A DNA stretch of 64,000 bases from Campylorhamphus procurvoides. Lineage: Eukaryota > Chordata > Aves > Passeriformes > Dendrocolaptidae. Below the pieces are notes generated by a model. The model did no database searches and had not been told where the DNA came from. It saw only the letters and a program-made list of their open reading frames with translations. The position numbers were made by a program, and so were the translations under genes. Positions 50,118 through 62,915 of the stretch are shown piece by piece. Location of the stretch: NCBI GenBank assembly GCA_013396655.1, contig WBMV01000267.1, positions 372,001 to 436,000 on the forward strand, given 5' to 3'. How positions within the stretch are numbered: position 1 is the stretch's first letter; each line of letters begins with the position of its first letter.

Positions 50118-52059
50118 CTTTTCCAGCAAGGAATACCCATTTATTTAAAAATGGACATCTCTGTGTCTTTGAAGGAAACAAACCTCACTGCCTGTCACTG
50201 AAAGCCCACAGATGCATCCAGCCACAAACACAGCTCAGCTTTATCCATACATTCAGCACATTTATCCATGTGCACAGGATATGACCAAAGAGCATTCCTA
50301 CTCACACACATAACTAATGCATGAAGTAACTCAAGTAAAATAAACTTTGGGAAGGTTCTTATCAGTGAGTTACTTTGATAGCTTTTATAGAAGAGAGGAA
50401 ATAATCCTGGGAAGGTACTAAGGGAAATTTTCTCAAGTCTAGCTGCAAAGCTGGAAGCTGTGAATCTCATCTTGCAAAATTGGCAAAAACCTCTCCTCCA
50501 GTAATGGGACATTCAGTGTAGGAACTCAATCACTTTTAAGAAAGAGGCTTGGTATCCTTAGAAACAAAGACTGCATTTTTCAAAAGTGACTGCTGCTTGG
50601 GCCTGGAAGGGATGATAATCCATCCTCTGAAAAATCAGATACTTTCATGTTTTCACACAGACATGAAAGGTACTGAAATTTTCCAGTTAATCTCTAAAGT
50701 ATTGGCCCAGAGTTACACTTTGGAGCTATGAATACACCGCTCTCTTCCCAGCCCAAAACGTGGTTTAATTGAGTTAATAAGTAGTTGTAAAGCAAAATAT
50801 ACCTTCCTGTACTTTTCAGGATTTTCAGGTTTTCTAATGAACAGCATTTTAACACAGTACTTTCACACCCTAATGCCTTCTCCCTTGATTTCACTACACA
50901 TCAGCCACAGCACTGCTCCAGTCCATCCAACAATACACCTGTTGCTCCCAGTACAACCACTGGCGTGACTATCCAGGCTTTGCTGTTCACATTTCAGTCT
51001 AAAATATCACATTCTGTATATCCTGAAATAGTCTCTTCTGATTTCAGAGGAAAAACATGTAATTCAGGACACATGCAAAAAGAAATCATCACAGCATTAT
51101 AGGCACCAATTTACTATCAAGAAACAACGTTCACAATCTCTCTCAGGTACAGAGATATGCACTAAGAGTTCTGCAATCTAGGAAACAAACTTCAAAATCT
51201 AAACTTTACTCAGTTTAAACTTTACTCTAAACTTAGCACCCAGCTGGTTTTCCCACAACAATCTGTATCCAACAAAACATACTCATACGCCATCCATGCA
51301 AATAAGAAGCTCGCCTGGGCAATGAAGCTTAAATGATACCTAAACATACAATAATGAGGCATTCAGTGATCTAAACATCATCCACAGTGGAAGTGAGAAG
51401 CTAAATTTATGGCCCCCCCTTTGAAAATTGAACTCATAATGAAACCTCGCAGCCAACCTGACCACATCTCAAACCTTCTGTGTCAGCGTAAGCAGGGAGA
51501 TAAATCCTGGTATGTGTAGAATAATACTGTGATTATTTATTAAAATGTGCTTCTCCCTATACAAATGTGTTAGATCCATATTAGGTTCATTCCTATTAGG
51601 TAAAACTAATTTATTTGGTATAAGGCAAATGGAGAAAAAACGAGACCATTTTAAAATTGCCTAAGGTCACTTCATGGGCAAAACAATGTATTTAAACTGC
51701 AGAGATGACAACATGCTTAATATGACTACACAGAAATTGCTTCCTTGATGACAATACATTAAAATCCTCATTGAATATTCATAGAATTTTTGACAAGATT
51801 GAGTGACACGCAATCCCAGCCCCAGAAAGCACTGACTTGATAGTCTCCCTGTGCAAGGATGGATCCCACCCCAGCCAGGTCATCTTTGTTCTTCCCAGGG
51901 CCAGGGACGGCTGCACGAAACAGCCCCATTTCCCAGCTTTAATATCACGTCAGGCTGACACAAATGGGAGAGAAGGAAATGAAACATACAAAGCTGCTCT
52001 GTGTATCGGATGCCAGGGTGGGGAAGAGCCTTTATCACAACGGTGCAATAAGTGAGTGG

Positions 52060-52560
52060 AAGAGCTGCAATTTCCTTACGGCGCAGCGACACAAAATTAG
52101 AGAAATTGCGAAGAAAAATCCTTCGAGTGACTTTCACTTAGTGAGTTATGACCTCTGCATGATAAATAGGTAAGCAGAGTTTAAATGATGTGAAATATGT
52201 CAATTCAGAACGCATTAGGATGCCATTAACAGACAGTAGCTTAGACATCAGGAAAATATTAAGATGGATAGATCACTTAGCAACAATAGGACAAAGGGGG
52301 TTTTAATAAAGGCAATGCAAGACAATGCCAGACAAATGCCACCAATGAGCCAGAGCGCCTTTTTTTGACAGATGTGTACCCATGTGATAAAAAACAATTG
52401 TCGTTCAGACAAACAAGGGTAGACTGTTGAAAAACATTCAAGCCAAAGCCTTGTCTATTAATCAAGTGAAAAATCGGACTGCTAAATTCTGCACCAGTAA
52501 TGGAAAGTGATTAATATCGTATTTCAATACCACAGTAAAACTGTTCCGTAATTTCCTAAC
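52060..52560. promoter_or_regulatory. candidate conserved noncoding element
   Basis: A repeat-free stretch whose motif density stands out: TTTTTGACAGATGTG (TALE-homeodomain type), AAAACAATTGTCGTTC followed by AGACAAACAAGG (SOX and forkhead-like), CTATTAATCAAGTG and GTGATTAATATCG. Among the noncoding stretches of the window this one most resembles a deeply conserved enhancer, but conservation is not tested. Confidence 0.25.
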
Positions 52561-54265
52561 TGCAAAAGTGATACATAACATATTCCTTATGCCATCACTC
52601 CCACGTCACGCAACATCCATGACCACTTGACACCATTTTTGGGTGGCCCAAGGCCACAGTGGCAAAACACTTGTTTGCATTATGGCATTCCCTGCTACCT
52701 GTGTCCTGCTGGATGGGGCATCAGGCCGTGGATCCATGAAAGAGATGGGGCAAACCTGTGGAACTGCACTGCTCCTCTTAGGGGTACTGGCATGTGACAG
52801 AGGTTTACAAAAGAAAATTAACCACATAGAACTGACTCACAGGGAGACTTTTAAATGATGTACTTTTGCTTGATTTTTAAGCTTGGAAACAAACGGAATT
52901 GTAGAATACTTGCAGAAATACCAGCCAGGCATGGGGGGCAGTAAGGAAGGTATATAACACTGCACAGTAACAAATTGAAAAATAAAATTAAGACAATTAA
53001 TTTTATTTGCTGTTTCCCTGTTATCCCCAGCCACACAGTTACACCTGGCACACAAAACTCCCCTTTTTTGTGTGGTTTTTTTTGTCATTACAAACCATTT
53101 ACCTTTGATTTTTACATACTGACTATTCACACGAGCTGCTCACCGAAACACCTTACCTACAGCCAATAATGCAGAGGTGCAGGGGTGGCCAGCAATGCCC
53201 CTTAAACCCATCACTTCTACCAAGTGCATGGACATGACACACAACGGATCAGAGACTATTCCTGAATCTGCCTCCACCGTTTGCCAGCCCCTTTCACTGC
53301 CAGCCAGCCTGAGGATGCGGGTATGGATGGGAGTGATGTTCGAGGATACTGCAATTCCTCCAGCAGCAACACTTACAAAAACCCTAACAAACACCAAACA
53401 ACAACAAAAAAAAGAACATTTCCATCTGCTTGGAAAATTTCAATGTTCATAGGAAAAAATAAAATCAGTTGTGACACAGGAAGTGTTGAGAGGCCAAAGC
53501 TCTGCCTTGTCTGAAGGGGCAGTAACATCAGCAAAACAATGGGGGCAAAGATTCTGGCCGTGGAGCTGCCCAGCACAGCTGGCTGCTGCTGCAGCACTGC
53601 ATCCTGCCACGTACCCCCACTGAGCAGGGCAGCAGCACGGGGAGAGGGCAAAGCCTCCGGGGGCACAACCCCTCCCATACATCCACCCATCTTCAATTAT
53701 CCTGTTTTAAATCACTTTTTAAGTGAAGGAAAAAAAGCAAATAATCTTCCTTTGCCAAACCCTCAGCTCCAAGTGACAGCAGAGCCCAAGTACAGCAGTT
53801 TCTGTGTTTTTTTAACCCCACGTACATGACAGCTGTAAGTGCAGACACCCGATAGCACAGATAATGACAGCAACACTCTGCTCTAAGCTGGGTACCTCGC
53901 ACAGACAAGCCTCTGCTTTCATTTGCTACAGTCCCGCTCGGTGCCTCACACAGCTGCAAACAAATAACAACACATTTTAGGGAAATAGCTCTATTAGAAA
54001 GGTAAGGAAGGGACTTCTGTGCTCCTCTAGACAGAGAGCTTGTGCCTCCCTTGAGAACTTCCTCTTAATAATTCACCTCTGGCATCCCAGCCTCCGCTCC
54101 CACAGAGAGCATCCTTCTGAAGGGGGACACATGCTGCACCCCGGCTGCACTTCTGGGGGTCACAGTGAAGGGGAGCAGAGTTTTGCCCTCAGCCCCCTCC
54201 ATGTCCCATAAACTTAAAGCACAAATAGGTTCATGGGCTTGGGAAAATACCAGGTTTCATCACAT

Positions 54266-54488
54266 CGTATCATAGAAGGGTTTGAGTTGAAAGGGACCTT
54301 ATCTCGTTACAACACCCCTGCCAAGGGCAGGGACACCTTCCACTAGGCCAGGTCACTCAGAGCCACATTTAAGCTGGCCTTGGACACTCCCAGGGACGAG
54401 GCATCCACGGCTTCTCTGGGCAGCCTGTGCCAGGGCCTCACCACCCTCACTGTGAAGAATTACTTCCCAGTATCTAAACCTACCCTCT
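54266..54488 (-). mobile_element. CR1 LINE 3' fragment, antisense
   Basis: The plus strand reads ATCATAGAAGGGTTTGAGTT, AAGGGCAGGGACACCTTCCA, CAGCCTGTGCCAGGGCCTCA and CACCCTCACTGTGAAGAATT, which are reverse complements of the same 3' blocks seen in the sense copies at 24057-24745 and 44620-44899. About 220 bases remain, diverged. Confidence 0.94.
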
Positions 54489-55611
54489 GTATGTGGGCTG
54501 TACCTTGTTTTTGTGCAGAAGCTGGCATTAAACAGGATGCAACTTTGCAACTGCTTTGATGGAAAATAAAACATTATTTTTTTTCAGTATTTGAAAATTG
54601 ACCTTTTAGAAACAACTGTTGTACCCAATATTGGTTTGATTTCCCTGTCCTTCATGCTACTGGGAGCAGAAGAGGGGCATGCAATTAATACACTGCCCTG
54701 TGCTCCTGCTCCAGAGGGTGCTCCCAAGATTGTGGTTTCTTCTGCAGAGTGAACTGGAGCTCCCACGACCATCCACCCAACCCCTCCTGCAGTGCATACC
54801 CCATGGGCAGAGATGAGCTGTGGACAACGAGGGCAGGCAGCTTCATCTGAAGCAAAGACTTTGGAGAATTTGAATAAAATCCCCCCCAAACGCTTTTAAA
54901 AAGTTATTTTCACTCACCCCAGATAAAATCAGAGAGCGGTGTAATTGAGATGAAAATGCAACGTTGCAATTGAAAGTGCTTACAGAATTAAACACTGGCT
55001 CAACTTAGAAATAAAGAACACCAACAGTGCATTTGGTTTGTTTCACAGAACTTGCTAAAAAAGGACGATTGCTGAGACCTTTGGACAATTGGATGGATTA
55101 TAAAGTTCAAAACTGCTTTTGCATGGTATTTCAGAGTGCTTTGAATAAAAAGCCACCTGCAGCATAAGCAGGACCTCTGTCAGGTCCTTCCTCAGTTAAA
55201 TTATACTGGGTTTGTTTCACACTTCTTTCAGGCTTTTTTTTCCCCCCTTACTTTCATTTCCCCTTCTTTTAATGCAGACAGTGCTGAAGATTGAAATGCA
55301 TTCAGGAAAGAGGTGTTGAAAGTTGGAAATAAACCCAGGGAAATTTTGCAACAGCAAAGGAAATGAAAAATTTCTAATCACAAGCGCTTGAGTGCAGCCT
55401 AGTGCCACATGGACTGATAGGTCCTGGTGCTGAGCTATAATAATTACTGATTTTGTTCTTATTACATCCAGCATGCACTTGTACACTCTGGATCACCTTT
55501 ACAGAAGAAGCACGATGAACTGGAAAACAAGTTAGCAAGTTTATCAATAGATTGTTTCCAAAAGCAATATATGAAATGCAAACCCCACCTCACAGTGGAC
55601 TCCTACACCAA

Positions 55612-55782
55612 GATTAACTCCATCTCATTTAATACAAGCTATATTTTCAGCAATATTTTTAGCAGTGCTTTCAGCATTCATTGAATTTTAACCCATGATA
55701 TTGATTAACTCCATCTCATTTAACATACACTTTATTTTTAGCAATACTTTTTGCATTCACTAAATTTTAACCCACTATATTT
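55612..55782. repeat. diverged tandem duplication, 91 and 80 bases
   Basis: GATTAACTCCATCTCATTTA starts both copies (55612 and 55703). Both then share TTTTTAGCA-type sequence, GCATTCA and AATTTTAACCCA before ending. The second copy carries a net deletion of about 11 bases. Confidence 0.88.
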
Positions 55783-58700
55783 ACTTGGAAATAAACACTA
55801 TCTAGTCATGGTAATGTTTTAGTTCATGTAGCATTAGATGCCACAACTTTTATCTGTTTCAATTCTCAGCCTTAACTGAGCACACATTAATTTTCTGCAT
55901 TTAATGAACATAGTGTTTTACTTCACTACCCAAGTTTATTCTTTACACAAAGTGTATGTATATCCCCAGGAACTACCTGGAGCCAGTATTAGCATCTGTG
56001 CAAAATTTTACCCTCCTTTAGAAAAATTTGGAGGTTTTCCTCAGAAAATGTCCCTTTCCCCACTTCTGAGTAGGCCACCACTTCCATCCCTTCACAAAAA
56101 GCCCCGAACAGTCCAACATCATTGGCATGGATTGATTAATGATATTTAGTTGGAAGTTGCTTCTCTGGAGAAAGCAAGTTCCTCAGTGTTAGCTTCACTG
56201 CTTGCCCAGAAAAAGGTTTCTGATATATGCAATAATACATTGGATGCATTAAAAGAAGCTAAAACAAGTTGGAAATTTACATATCATCAAAAAAATAAGA
56301 ATCAAGTATGACACTATTGCATGAGAAAGGCCCAAAAAAGAGCAAAATGAAGCCATGAAGGCATCCAATGCCTGGCTGGTGCTTACAGAGCTCTGGTTTG
56401 TTACTGGTTTTAGTCACAAGAGCAAGGACATAGCTCCAAAAAGCCTGGCACAACTGCAGTGATGTTATCCAGGTACCAGGAATGGCTGGGAAGTTCCCAG
56501 GGTGATGTCTGTGAGCCTGAGGGTCTTCCCTGGAGCTGCAGCTTTGGGAGAACAGTCCTGCAAGGGGAAGTCCAAACTAGAATCTCCTTTTGTGTCATTA
56601 GAACCAGCTTTCAGCAGGGATGGTGACATGGTTGACATCTCCTGGTGCTGCCAGTCAAGCACAGGCATGTGGCACAGCCAAAAGGGCTCTGGAATTACCC
56701 CCTCCCAGGGAAGCTGGTCACTGCCTGCACAGACTTCTGGCACAGCATCGTGTCAAAAAGCCTTTTCTATCAAAAACTTCAGGAATAACATCACAGAAAG
56801 TCGGAACGCCTTTCCAAACCTCGCTCTAAAAGCACATAAAACCCCATTCATCACCACTGGCTCGCAGGCACTGATGCTGAACCACCCAAAGTCTCCAGGT
56901 ATATTTTTAAAAAGCCCAAATTAACTTGATTCAGTAGCTGCAAGAGCTTTGCACTGTTTAACCAGCTGCAGGAGCACTGGGATATGGGTTTTTTTAAATA
57001 TGTGAATATTATGTACCGGTATTTGTTCATTGTTTGATAAAATAACAAGGCAGGAGGTGATGAACTCTTTGCACATTTCTGAATTTGTCACCCCACCCTT
57101 TATTCAAAGCTTTCTCTTTGATTCTGGCCATCCATAAAACAAACAGCCGATCTCAGCAGATAACTCACTCAGCATTTACCTGTGGTACATAAGCAATACA
57201 ACTGCAGCAAGGCAAAAAGAATGGTATGAGCCTTCACAGTCCAGCAGCTGCATTATTACCAACACATTATCAAACAGCAATTATTGATCTGCCTGTTCTG
57301 TTTCAGCTGGAGCCTGAAGTTAACAGAGAGCACAGCTGATGGGAAGGGGCTGGGGTTTGCTTTGTGTTTTGCTTGGGTTTAAGAAAAAATAAATAAATCT
57401 TAAATATTTAGTAATCCACGAGTCAAAGCTTCAAAACTTTAAACTTTCATTATATAAATTAGTGTATTTTACATAAATGAAAATAAAAACACAGATGGGA
57501 TTTGAAAATTAAAGCTCTAAAAGAAAGAGTAGCATAAAACCATAAAAGTATGATTTCCAACTACTGCAATGTGTGAGTTACAACTGCTCTATCAGTCTTC
57601 CCTCTCTATAAAAGCTCACAGGTCCACCTCAAATAAATAGGAGGTAACCAATGGAAAAAGAAAAAATTCAAATAGGAAACAGGACTGATACGGATTTACT
57701 TTTCTTTCATGATCTACAGCCAGGACCGTGACAAGAACAGCTCTCCAAATACCCCAGAACATCTTCCTTGCAGTGATGGACGTCTGGCTGAAACTTTACA
57801 GGTTTTAAGTTTCACTTTCAGAAGGTTTCCCTTCTTTTGGAAGAGCACACACCTCGCGTGGATCCATAAAGGGCAGACATGGGCACTGGGAAGGATTAAC
57901 TTACAAGACATACATGTGGTGCCCAAAACACCAAACCTATCCCTCAGAGTTATATGTGGAGTTGTTCACTTCTGGAACTTCATCTGTACATGCAGGAAAG
58001 AAAATTCATGTAAATATGACACTTTTATGCCTGTAAGATTTACCCCCAGGCTGTTCTTACACAGCTGGAATCTGCAAATGAATGTCTAAGTTTGCTGAAA
58101 TGGTAAACAGATATATTATGGCTGTCACCTACAAAATCCCATTTCATCACTTGATAACTTTCACGTTTTAATAAAAAAAATTAGGAATGAAGAAAGTGAA
58201 ATAAGCAATTTTAGCCTCAGTTTTCTTGAGCAGTAGTAAGAAGCAATACATCCCCAAAAGGAAAAAATTAGATATTAAACTATAAGCAGGTAGTAGAAGT
58301 AATTACAACCTGCTGACCTTTGTGTGTGAAACACTGAGATATAAAAACACCTTTCAGTTTATACTGGCTTTGTAAGTCACAGATGGAGAAAGTGTAAGTA
58401 CTTCCACGCATTCCACAAGATTTCATCCAATTTTTCAATCATCAGTTAAACGCATCATTCAGCATCCCTGTTTTAGTGTTTTCTGAGACACCGTTATCTC
58501 TGCACGTATCTGCATCCTTCATTTAAAATTGCTTTCCAAGCAGCAGCAGAAGAAATTGAAATAAACTGAATGAATTTAAATTCATTACCAATTAAACGTA
58601 ATTTAATTCATGATTCTTTCAACTTTCTCATGAGAATTGGGAGCTGCAGGAGGGATGAATACCTGACTGATGGGGCTTGATTCACCGCTGCTGCTCCCCC

Positions 58701-60629
58701 AGGAAATCACATAGAGCTATATATAGCTACCAGAAACCTCTTGGCCCCCCAAAAAAGGATGTTTACAAAAATAGTTTTTAAAGAACAACATCTGCGTAAG
58801 AACTGAGCACGTGTTTCTGAAAAGGTAACAACATGCTGGCTTTTAGGAAGATAATTAAACCCCCAAAGTCAGCATGCAGGGTGGTTAATCAGAGAGGCTC
58901 CAGCTCCTGTGCCAGAGCTGGGAACCTCGGTGCTTACAGACACAAAAAAGCCAGATGAGACCCTGATTAGCCAGATTTCAGAGGTCACAGGGGTCATAGT
59001 GTTAATTTATAGATACATTAAATGCTTTTACCTGATTTCCACCTCTGTGAGCAACCCAGTGAGTGAGTCAAGATCTTGGTTTAACCACGAGCAGGATAAG
59101 CAGGTGTGTATGATCCACAGCCCTGTGCATGGAGATGGTCTCCATACCCAGAGAGAAATCCATGGTGTCAGCAGAGCATGGAGCATCTCACCAGCTCCAG
59201 CATCTCCCCTTCCTTCCCACAGCACCACTGCATGGCTTGTCCCTGCTTGTTTCTGGTGGGGGATGTGCAGCAACTCCCCCCACCATCACTCTCTGCCTTG
59301 CACCCAGGGAACACACCAACCAAGTGCTGAGGAATGGGTCGTCACCTCCAGTTAAAATTTAACTTTCAGTTTGTGTTTGGAAATAGCAATTTGGTACTTC
59401 CAAATCTGGAAACTTAATAAATATTTTAAAAAAAATTTAATTTAAAAACTTGCCCCTGGCACCAGCAAGGGAAAATGATATTGTGTTGACCCAAATTCTT
59501 AAGGAGTTACCTATAATAATATATAATATAGGATAATGCCTAAATTAGCTACAGTGCACAGAACAGACAAGCACTTGTGGGAAAACAGGAATGCTCAAGT
59601 ATTTGTCAGTGAAAAACGCAAGAAAAGCTTTGGCCAGCCTAACTCAGCTGTGGAGCAATAGGCGGTGCAAGGAGAGCTGTGGAAAATCTGCTGCTCTTCA
59701 TTCCTTCTGCATCCTTCTGGGCCACCTGAATTCTGCTTGCCAGAGCTGCAGTGAGCAAAGAGGGCGGTGGATACAGAAAACAAATTGCTCTCCGGGGATG
59801 TAAGTGGAGAGCAGTAGGTATGGGTATGAAGAATCTGGTCAGGAATTAAATTTGACACAGAATTAACAGGGTAATGTATGTGAAACTCTGAAGATTGAAA
59901 AAGGTCTTAAACATGAGAGCGACTTTTCTTCCTTTTGGAAAATTTGTTTTATTCTTTGTTTTGAGCAAAGAAACCCCTCCCCTAGCCCACCTTTATTCAA
60001 GGTGCAGAACAAGAGATTCCACGTGAGCAAATGTTAGTTTTGAAACAAGCTTTCCTAACATTTGTGACAGAATTACAGTACCACAACTGGTCCCTTACAA
60101 AATACAAAGAAATAAAAAAGATTTCTCCAGCATCTGGAACTGCTCCACTCAGCCCCTCGGGGCTGCTCAGATACTCTGCCACTATCGACTCCCCCCTCAG
60201 GTCTAATATTTCAGCAGAAAAAACAACAAAGCTGGGAAAACTTGCCAATATTAACTATAAACTTTGCAAAATGAAACGCAGATTTTTCTTATTATCTAAG
60301 CTGTTATTTCTTTCAATTAGATGACTAATTGCATGACTATTCCTCTAAATTAGGTGACTTGGAACAAGACCACTTTAAACTGTGATGGGAAAAAAAAAAA
60401 CCCTTGAAAATTCTTCCAGCTCAGGTAACTGCAATTCCCACCTTTAAAACTTGGTATCACACAACTTCATCCTACCAGTAACTAAAAAAACCATTGATTA
60501 ATCAGAGTTTATCTGCCACATCAAGCAACAATCAAAGCAGCAATTCAGCTGCAGAGGACTGTTTTACTTGTAATAAGTCATGCTCTGAGGGCAGAATAAT
60601 TTCTTGTTTCCTATACTGAACTGGCTGGA

Positions 60630-60765
60630 TTTTTATATATATATTAAATGGTTATATATATTCACATATATTTATTTTTATATGTGTGCAAGCACTCCTA
60701 TGTATTTATAATATATATATATATATAAAATCTATCTGTATATATCAAATGCATATGTATGTAAG
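60630..60765. repeat. AT-rich microsatellite cluster
   Basis: Several (TA)n runs, the longest around 60709-60727, are separated by ATGTG and TTTAT blocks. Confidence 0.85.
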
Positions 60766-62618
60766 CTCAGTACCTCGTTCTTTTGCCCGTGGTGCTCATT
60801 TCACATGGCCAGCTGGCATGCTGATGTTAAGAGGAACCAAGAACTATAAACCAAGAGCTCTCCCCCACGCCTGTGGGCCATACCTGGGGAGGGGCAGGAG
60901 GGCAGTGGGAGCTGCACAAACCCCCCAGCAGCTGCCTTAGTGCAGACACAGCTCATCCAGACTCAGCTCAGCACTGCCCTTGCAAGGGCTGAGGCATTTG
61001 AGCTGCTCATTTAAAACCAGCTCAGTCTGTTTGTGGGAGCTGCAAAACACACCTAATAAATACCACATGGAGATGCCCACTAACTCTCCTGCACTGCTGC
61101 CAGAACCAGTTACCTGGCAAGGTGTTTTCGTGTGCTGTGGAGATCTCCTGCCAGATAAATAAAACTCAGGTCTGCAGTCAGACTTTCTGCAAGAGTGTTT
61201 CGCAGACAGCTCGGGCAAACTTCAGCTGCATCACCACAAAAGATGGGGTCCCATCAGCCAGGCATATTTATTACCTGTAATTTACAATTCCACAGCTTCA
61301 GGCTTTCAGGTGAAATGGCTGGCAGAAAATTCAGACAGAATTGCAAGTAAAAATTGTTGATTTTTCCAACCAGAGAGAAGCATACAAAACCCAGAGCCTT
61401 ATAAAAACAAATTTTATGCAAATACTATGAAATCTATCAATTCGTATACATACCCCTGCCATTTGTAAAATTCTAGAATAACTAATTGTAAAAAATCCCA
61501 TCTGCAATGTGCAAAAGAGCACAGTTGAGAAAATACTTGCAGTGTCTTAGGGGGTTATTTAAGAGCCTGCTGCCTACTTGCTTAACAAAGGTTACTTTTA
61601 CTTAACAGTGTGTGGAACAAGAAGGTATTTGGAAGTCTCTCATTTTGAACTCAATGGCAGGAATTGGCATTATAGAAACACATTTCTATTACCACACATT
61701 TATTTTGAAATCCTTGCATTCATGAAGTATTTACTGCCACAGCACACAAGACATAAGTGCACATTTCCAAATATAATCCCCCATCTGATCTATAATTCAT
61801 TTTTTATAAATTTAAATTTAAATTTTATAAGGACTGTAGTAACGCCATCTTATTTTTCAAGTTGAATTGAACTCTGTACTATCATCTAGAAAGATGGGGG
61901 GATTTTTAATTTTTTTTTTTAATTTTTACGGGTTTTTTTTAAATTTGGTTTTTTGTGATCTCTAGTGTCCTACTCTCAACAGTTCTCTTGAGTTCATCTG
62001 AGCTGAAATACGATGTCACAAACTTAGCAGAAAAATATCATACTTGTGTCTTCTCCTTACAAAAGCCAGGCTGGATGACTCCTCTCATTCTGTAAACAGA
62101 TATATATATAAGTCATATGAGATTCTCTGAACAGAATTCAGGTCAATGAAAAGTCTTGTTTGTTTCTCTGTGCCCACCCTCTGGATGAGGCCATTAACAA
62201 CGTCCCTACCAATATCCTGTGACAAAGCTAAAAACCTCCAGCTTCTCTCACTGAACTTCTACCCCAGAAGTGCTAATGGGTAACAAAGCAGAGACTAATT
62301 GAAATTGATTTTTGCTGGAGCAATTTTAACATCTACGAATTCTTCTATGAAGAAAACAAAGAAGTCATTGGCAAACAGCTCTTGAGCAGCAGTGGTTGGG
62401 AATTCACAGGCACAAGAAACAAAAACAGGTTTATGTTTTGAACAAATTACCGTTTCTTCAAAAGAAACAATCTGGAAATCAATACTATTAAATCAAACAG
62501 TGGCAACCAGTCCAAAATGTCTGCCAGGCTAAGGTGGTCTAAATGCCACCCAGCCCCAGGGAGGGGACAGGACAGGCACCCATGTGCCTCCCAGAGATGC
62601 TCTGTGTGCAGGAGCCAC

Positions 62619-62915
62619 TCACAGAATCAGGGAATCGTTTGGAAAGACCTCTAAGATCATGGAGTCCAACAGTTTAACCCAGCACTGCCAAGGCCACCAC
62701 TAAACCATGTCCCCAGGTGCCACATCTACATGTCTTCTAAATCCTTCCAGGGTTTGTGACTCCACCACTGCCCTAGACAAGCCTTTTCCAACGCCTGACA
62801 GCCCTTTCAGTGCAGAAATTCTTCCTAATATCCGAGCCAAACCTCCCCTGGCACAGCTTGAGGCCATTTCCTCTTGTCCTGTGGCTTGTTGCTTGGGAAA
62901 ACAGACTGACCCAAC
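62619..62915 (-). mobile_element. CR1 LINE 3' fragment, antisense
   Basis: Starts CACAGAATCAGGGAATCG and continues with TTTAACCCAGCACTGCCAAG, ACCATGTCCCCAGGTGCCAC, ACCTCCCCTGGCACAGCTTG and CATTTCCTCTTGTCCTGTGG. It is about 300 bases, of the same sub-type as 47985-48474, and truncated earlier. Confidence 0.95.

Larger units (their letters stand above)
48475..54265. other. unique sequence, no gene seen
   Basis: Short overlapping open frames occur on both strands without splice context. An imperfect local duplication lies at 50018-50117, and an enhancer-like stretch at 52060-52560. The locally GC-richer part at 53530-53690 has no CpG-island character. Confidence 0.5.
54489..62618. other. unique sequence, no gene seen
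   Basis: Contains the tandem duplication at 55612-55782, an AT microsatellite cluster at 60630-60765 and T-rich runs near 61905-61960. Open frames such as 56502-56924 and 58909-59355 have no exon context. Confidence 0.5.

Noticed and set aside
60630..60765. AT-rich cluster as a possible replication origin or matrix attachment region
   Set aside because: Base composition alone does not support a function; it is reported as a microsatellite cluster only.
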